Shown here one piece after another: positions 7,178 to 9,182 of a stretch of DNA of 9,182 nucleotides. The notes under the pieces were generated by a model. The model had not been told where the DNA came from and did not search any database. It was given only the letters and a program-made list of their open reading frames with translations. The stretch's first letter is position 1. Every line of letters starts with the position of its first letter. The stretch is from Thermoplasmata archaeon. GTDB lineage: Archaea; Thermoplasmatota; Thermoplasmata; Thermoplasmatales; Thermoplasmataceae. The DNA lies in NCBI GenBank assembly GCA_021806345.1, contig JAJZXP010000388.1:1-9182 (forward strand), written 5' to 3'. Made by a program: the position numbers and the translations under genes.

Positions 7178-8035
7178 CTAATCCTCTTCTTTAATATCTT
7201 TCCATTTTTCTACTAATTTTGAGTTATTCTTCAAAGCATTGATAAAGTCTTCCATTGAATTGGTTAGTTGAGCTATACTATTTTGTCGACCATGAACGAT
7301 CGCAGAGCTTGTGTCCCATAAGTTTAATAATGCATTTTTATCTTTGTCAAATTTGAGATTTATTTGATTATTACTACTTTTAACGCTTATATATAAACTT
7401 AATATATTCTTGTAGAGTTTCTTAGTTTTTACAGATTGATCTTCAATTTCTTTGATTAATGTACTTACCCTTAGATTTGTTTTTATAAAATCTAGTTCAG
7501 TTTTTTCCCCGTTTGCACTTTTTGCATAGGTTTTGTATTTATCTTTGAATTGGTCGACTAGCTTTTTATCACTATTTTCTGCGTCTTGACTTTTGATGTA
7601 ATTAACCATTGGCTTATAATAAATGTCCATTAGAAAATCCTCAAGAATTACTCTTGAGCATATGGCCGCCCCATATACGTGCCCTGATCCAAGACTACAA
7701 AAGCTTAAGAAATCTATAAATCTTTCTCTATCAATGTCTGGTATACCACGCCTTATGCTGTTGAATGTTTCGTTTATTTTACCTAATTGTGGATCATCCC
7801 ATTCCTGTTTAAACGTTATCGCTGTTTTTTTTCCATTTATTGACTGAGGTTTTTCTATTTGGAATCTATTTATATGATTGGAACTGCAAACTAGAATTAG
7901 ACGTTCATCTTCGAGAGTATTATTGTTACCTTGATTTATTTGATTCACGTAATTTGCATCCATATACTGTATTACTTTAAATTCGTCGTTCGCATTTGAA
8001 ATTCTACACTTCAATTTATTCAATTTTCCAATCAT
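7178..8035 (-). CDS. HEPN/DUF4145-like helical protein, 285 aa
   Basis: I do not recognise a close family. The C-terminal two-thirds look mostly helical. They contain GAAICSRVILEDFLMDIY (122-139) and LLNLWDTSSAIVHGRQN (236-252), a pairing that resembles the two key helices of DUF4145/HEPN proteins (an Arg-Val-Leu-Glu helix and a Val-His-Gly turn). The Rx4-6H motif of HEPN ribonucleases is not formed before His248: the preceding residues are Asp-Thr-Ser-Ser-Ala-Ile-Val. The fold, if right, may therefore be non-catalytic. The first 110 residues are of unknown fold, possibly beta-rich. It begins six bases after the regulator's stop, preceded by a GAGAGG-type ribosome site, and ends two bases before the ATPase start. 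Co-production and direct partnership with the ATPase are likely. No membrane segment or signal peptide is seen. Confidence 0.7.
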   Translation of the reverse strand: MIGKLNKLKCRISNANDEFKVIQYMDANYVNQINQGNNNTLEDERLILVCSSNHINRFQIEKPQSINGKKTAITFKQEWDDPQLGKINETFNSIRRGIPDIDRERFIDFLSFCSLGSGHVYGAAICSRVILEDFLMDIYYKPMVNYIKSQDAENSDKKLVDQFKDKYKTYAKSANGEKTELDFIKTNLRVSTLIKEIEDQSVKTKKLYKNILSLYISVKSSNNQINLKFDKDKNALLNLWDTSSAIVHGRQNSIAQLTNSMEDFINALKNNSKLVEKWKDIKEED

Positions 8036-8041
8036 ATTAAT

Positions 8042-8551
8042 TTACCTCTCTATAAGCTCTTCTAACTTTTCTATCTGTTCTCCTATCTCCATTCCCTTCT
8101 CAGTCAAACTCAGCATTGTTTCCTGGGGATATTTTGACTTGTCGATTTCCTGCTTTACAACATTCAGTTTTTCAAGCTCCCTTAAAATTTCAGTTGATCC
8201 TGGAAGATCTTCATTGATTTCCTTCATGTTCTTTGATCCGTTTCTGTATAGATATAGAATTACAGCGTACCTTTCTGTGGATGGGAGCTTCCTGCCTTGT
8301 GAAATTGCCTCAGCTCTTTTGAGTTGCTCTGCCATCAATTGACCCTTTAGAGTTAAAGTGACAGAATATGTTTTGTGACCTATTTTCGCTTCTTCAATCT
8401 TAATATAACCATCTTCTTCTAAACTAGAAAGTAAATTATCAAGGACTTGGTGACTTTTAATTACCCTTGACAAGTCTATCTTTCTTGATATTTCGTTTCT
8501 ACTTAATTCAAGTAAAATTGACTTTGCATATTTCAAATCAATAGCGTCCAT
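8042..8551 (-). CDS. Double winged-helix regulator, 169 aa, first gene of the ATPase operon
   Basis: Two winged-helix DNA-binding units are visible. The first (about 5-80) has a recognition-helix region near SRVIKSHQVLDNLLSSLEED and a wing with TYSVTLTLKG. The second (about 90-155) has ERYAVILYLYRNGSKNMKEI, then TEILRELEKLNVV and a wing with TMLSLTEKG. Such tandem MarR/ArsR-like arrangements are common in archaea. A C-terminal amphipathic helix (IGEQIEKLEELIER) could dimerise. The ATG at 8551 is about 28 bases from a TATA-like box, so the mRNA is probably leaderless. It probably controls its own operon and perhaps the divergent AbrB pair through the three 44-bp-spaced sites upstream, although the AbrB protein is an equal candidate for those sites. 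The half coding for the first domain is about 30% GC and the other about 39%, a mild hint of mixed origin. Confidence 0.78.
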   Translation of the reverse strand: MDAIDLKYAKSILLELSRNEISRKIDLSRVIKSHQVLDNLLSSLEEDGYIKIEEAKIGHKTYSVTLTLKGQLMAEQLKRAEAISQGRKLPSTERYAVILYLYRNGSKNMKEINEDLPGSTEILRELEKLNVVKQEIDKSKYPQETMLSLTEKGMEIGEQIEKLEELIER

Positions 8552-8557
8552 CTGTAA

Positions 8558-8573
8558 TGTGTTATATTACCAA
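8558..8573. promoter_or_regulatory. Operator-like site 1 (degenerate left arm)
   Basis: The right arm TACCAA (8568-8573) and AT-rich N4 centre match sites 2 and 3, but the left arm TGTGTT keeps only three of six bases of TTGGTA. It lies between the regulator's TATA-like box (8576-8583) and its start codon (8551), where a bound protein would block transcription. Its centre is exactly 44 bp from that of site 2. Confidence 0.5.
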
Positions 8574-8575
8574 CT

Positions 8576-8583
8576 GTATATTA
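8576..8583 (-). promoter_or_regulatory. TATA-like box for the regulator-HEPN-ATPase operon
   Basis: The minus strand reads TAATATAC, centred 28-29 bases before the ATG at 8551, with CC just upstream. The spacing fits a leaderless archaeal transcript and puts operator-like site 1 between the TATA box and the transcription start. Confidence 0.5.
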
Positions 8584-8598
8584 GGAATGTTATGATTA

Positions 8599-8620
8599 TA
8601 ATTGGTAATATTACCAATTA
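8599..8620. promoter_or_regulatory. Operator-like site 2: perfect 22-bp palindrome
   Basis: The core TTGGTA-ATAT-TACCAA (8602-8617) extends to a perfect palindrome over 8599-8620. It lies midway between the two divergent promoters and has the same arm and spacer design as site 3. The symmetry suggests a homodimeric DNA-binding protein; the winged-helix regulator and the AbrB-type protein are the two candidates encoded alongside. Confidence 0.7.
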
Positions 8621-8632
8621 CAAACACTCAAG

Positions 8633-8640
8633 TATAAAAT
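8633..8640 (+). promoter_or_regulatory. TATA-like box for the AbrB-type gene pair
   Basis: TATAAAAT is centred 36-37 bases before the ATG at 8673. It would give a start near 8663 and a leader of about ten bases containing a weak AGGCGAT ribosome-site-like sequence. Operator-like site 3 lies between this box and the predicted transcription start. Confidence 0.45.
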
Positions 8641-8645
8641 TGTAT

Positions 8646-8661
8646 TTGGTATATTTACCAA
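8646..8661. promoter_or_regulatory. Operator-like site 3
   Basis: TTGGTA-TATT-TACCAA repeats the arms of site 2 exactly with a four-base AT spacer. Its centre is 44 bp from that of site 2. It lies just downstream of the TATA-like box of the AbrB-type gene and ends about 11 bases before its ATG, so occupancy would repress that promoter. Confidence 0.65.
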
Positions 8662-8672
8662 TAGGCGATAAT

Positions 8673-8834
8673 ATGAGAACTACTATCAAAGTTGGAACAT
8701 CTGGAAGGGCTCAGATACCTATGAATATTAGAATTAGGGAGCACATCAAAGAAGGAGACATATTAGTTGTAGACCTAAAAGAGGTAATCCATGTTGAAAC
8801 AGAGGATTCCAGAAAGATGGAGGCTCCCGCATGA
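8673..8834 (+). CDS. AbrB/SpoVT-type DNA-binding protein, 53 aa
   Basis: The chain opens MRTTIKVGTSGRAQIPMNIR and continues HIKEGDILVVDLKEV, the standard swapped-hairpin AbrB/MazE-type DNA-binding domain, followed by a short charged tail of about 15 residues. Proteins of this size are usually either small transcription regulators or antitoxins whose tail binds a toxin. The start at 8673 is chosen because the domain begins there. An ATG-like start further upstream at 8559 would place the operators and TATA-like box inside the gene and add a low-complexity segment. Its TGA overlaps the ATG of the next gene (ATGA at 8831-8834), so the two are translationally coupled, a typical antitoxin-toxin or regulator-target layout. 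It is divergent from the winged-helix operon and shares its control region. Confidence 0.85.
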   Translation: MRTTIKVGTSGRAQIPMNIRIREHIKEGDILVVDLKEVIHVETEDSRKMEAPA

Positions 8835-9182
8835 ACCCTAGCTCAAAAACACAATACGGTGAGTATGCAAAAGACATAACTCCCCTCGTTAAGAGAACAC
8901 CCCCGTATGAATGCTTAGTGGGAGATTATACATTCGAAATGGGGAGAATACCTGATGAATTCCAGATTAAATTAATGAAATCCTCTGGTGTTCGTGGACA
9001 CGCTGTTTTTGAACTGTCGGAGTGGTATGCCGAAAGCTTTAAAGAGCATAAGAGCAGATACGCACAGTTTGAGTCCGACAAGGCCACTATTCTAAAAGAT
9101 AGCGTTTCTGCAAGTTGTTCCTATGACCAAGTGAAGGGAATGTCAATCATTCGGATTGTCCAGGAGGGTGAGAGACCGGAGA
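8831..9182 (+). CDS. Unknown protein, at least 117 aa, runs off the window
   Basis: The ATG lies inside the stop of the AbrB-type gene (ATGA), and the frame stays open to the end of the window. I do not recognise the product. The visible part is soluble and mixed in charge, with a stretch ELSEWYAESFKEHKSRYAQF (about 62-81) likely to be helical, followed by a possible strand (MSIIRIVQEGE). It lacks the conserved acidic pattern of a PIN-domain toxin and the basic pattern of a MazF or RelE toxin as far as it can be seen. The coupling to an AbrB-type gene makes an untyped toxin, or a target under its control, the simplest readings. GC is about 43% in sampled lines, higher than in the ATPase operon. 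The C-terminus is not visible. Confidence 0.7.
   Translation, partial: MNPSSKTQYGEYAKDITPLVKRTPPYECLVGDYTFEMGRIPDEFQIKLMKSSGVRGHAVFELSEWYAESFKEHKSRYAQFESDKATILKDSVSASCSYDQVKGMSIIRIVQEGERPE

Noticed and set aside
7899..7925. HEPN ribonuclease toxin call for the 285-residue protein
   Set aside because: The Arg of the Rx4-6H catalytic motif is missing on the near side of the His, and it is expressed with an ATPase rather than an antitoxin.
4363..8551. BREX type 4 or complete Dnd/Ssp system
   Set aside because: PglZ, BrxC, DndD, DndE, DndFGH, SspB, SspC and SspE are not found in the window; only the PAPS-reductase-like gene is shared.
8559..8672. Longer N-terminus for the AbrB-type protein
   Set aside because: This extension would translate through the operator sites and TATA-like box, and its residues do not resemble a protein domain. 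The AbrB domain starts at 8673.

Overview
This window looks archaeal, most likely from a Thermoplasmatales-type acidophile. The evidence is a set of TATA-like boxes about 22-30 bases ahead of start codons (leaderless or near-leaderless transcripts), GGTGA Shine-Dalgarno sites before some starts, GTG and TTG starts, an AT-rich composition, and archaeal-style zinc-ribbon membrane proteins, a winged-helix regulator and an AbrB-type protein. The lineage is inferred from style; no rRNA or marker gene is present.

Layout. 1-357 (-): a fragment of a type I restriction HsdR subunit that lacks the nuclease and helicase parts. 368-911: no convincing gene. 912-2765 (-): two zinc-ribbon membrane proteins, probably an operon. 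2766-3273: noncoding, with a TATA-like box followed by a possible structured RNA. 3274-3900 (-): an uncharacterised protein that may have a PUA/EVE-like fold. 4091-4297 (+): a 68-residue orphan. 4363-5382 (+): a short DndC-like PAPS-reductase-family sulfurtransferase. 5379-8551 (-): a tight three-gene operon of winged-helix regulator, HEPN/DUF4145-like helical protein and Hsp90/MORC-like GHKL ATPase, which converges on the dndC-like gene and shares a TTAA with it. 8673-9182 (+): a 53-residue AbrB/SpoVT-type protein coupled by an ATGA overlap to an unknown gene that runs off the window.

Reading. The window resembles a defence island. A decayed type I restriction gene lies beside an orphan DndC without DndA, DndD or DndE, which faces a GHKL-ATPase/HEPN-like operon. 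The DndC-like protein could modify DNA (or another nucleic acid) with sulfur, and the ATPase and helical protein could act as sensor or effector. This combination matches no named Dnd, Ssp or BREX layout that I know, but the functional link is inference. The shared control region of the operon and the AbrB pair holds three operator-like sites spaced exactly 44 bp apart. Two of them lie between the predicted TATA box and start of each divergent gene, which suggests coordinated repression of both sides.

Composition. From sampled lines counted by eye, the ATPase gene is the most AT-rich part (about 28% GC), the dndC-like gene is near 36%, and the hsdR fragment and the last gene are around 43%. 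This fits recent insertion of the ATPase-containing module, but it was not computed over whole genes.
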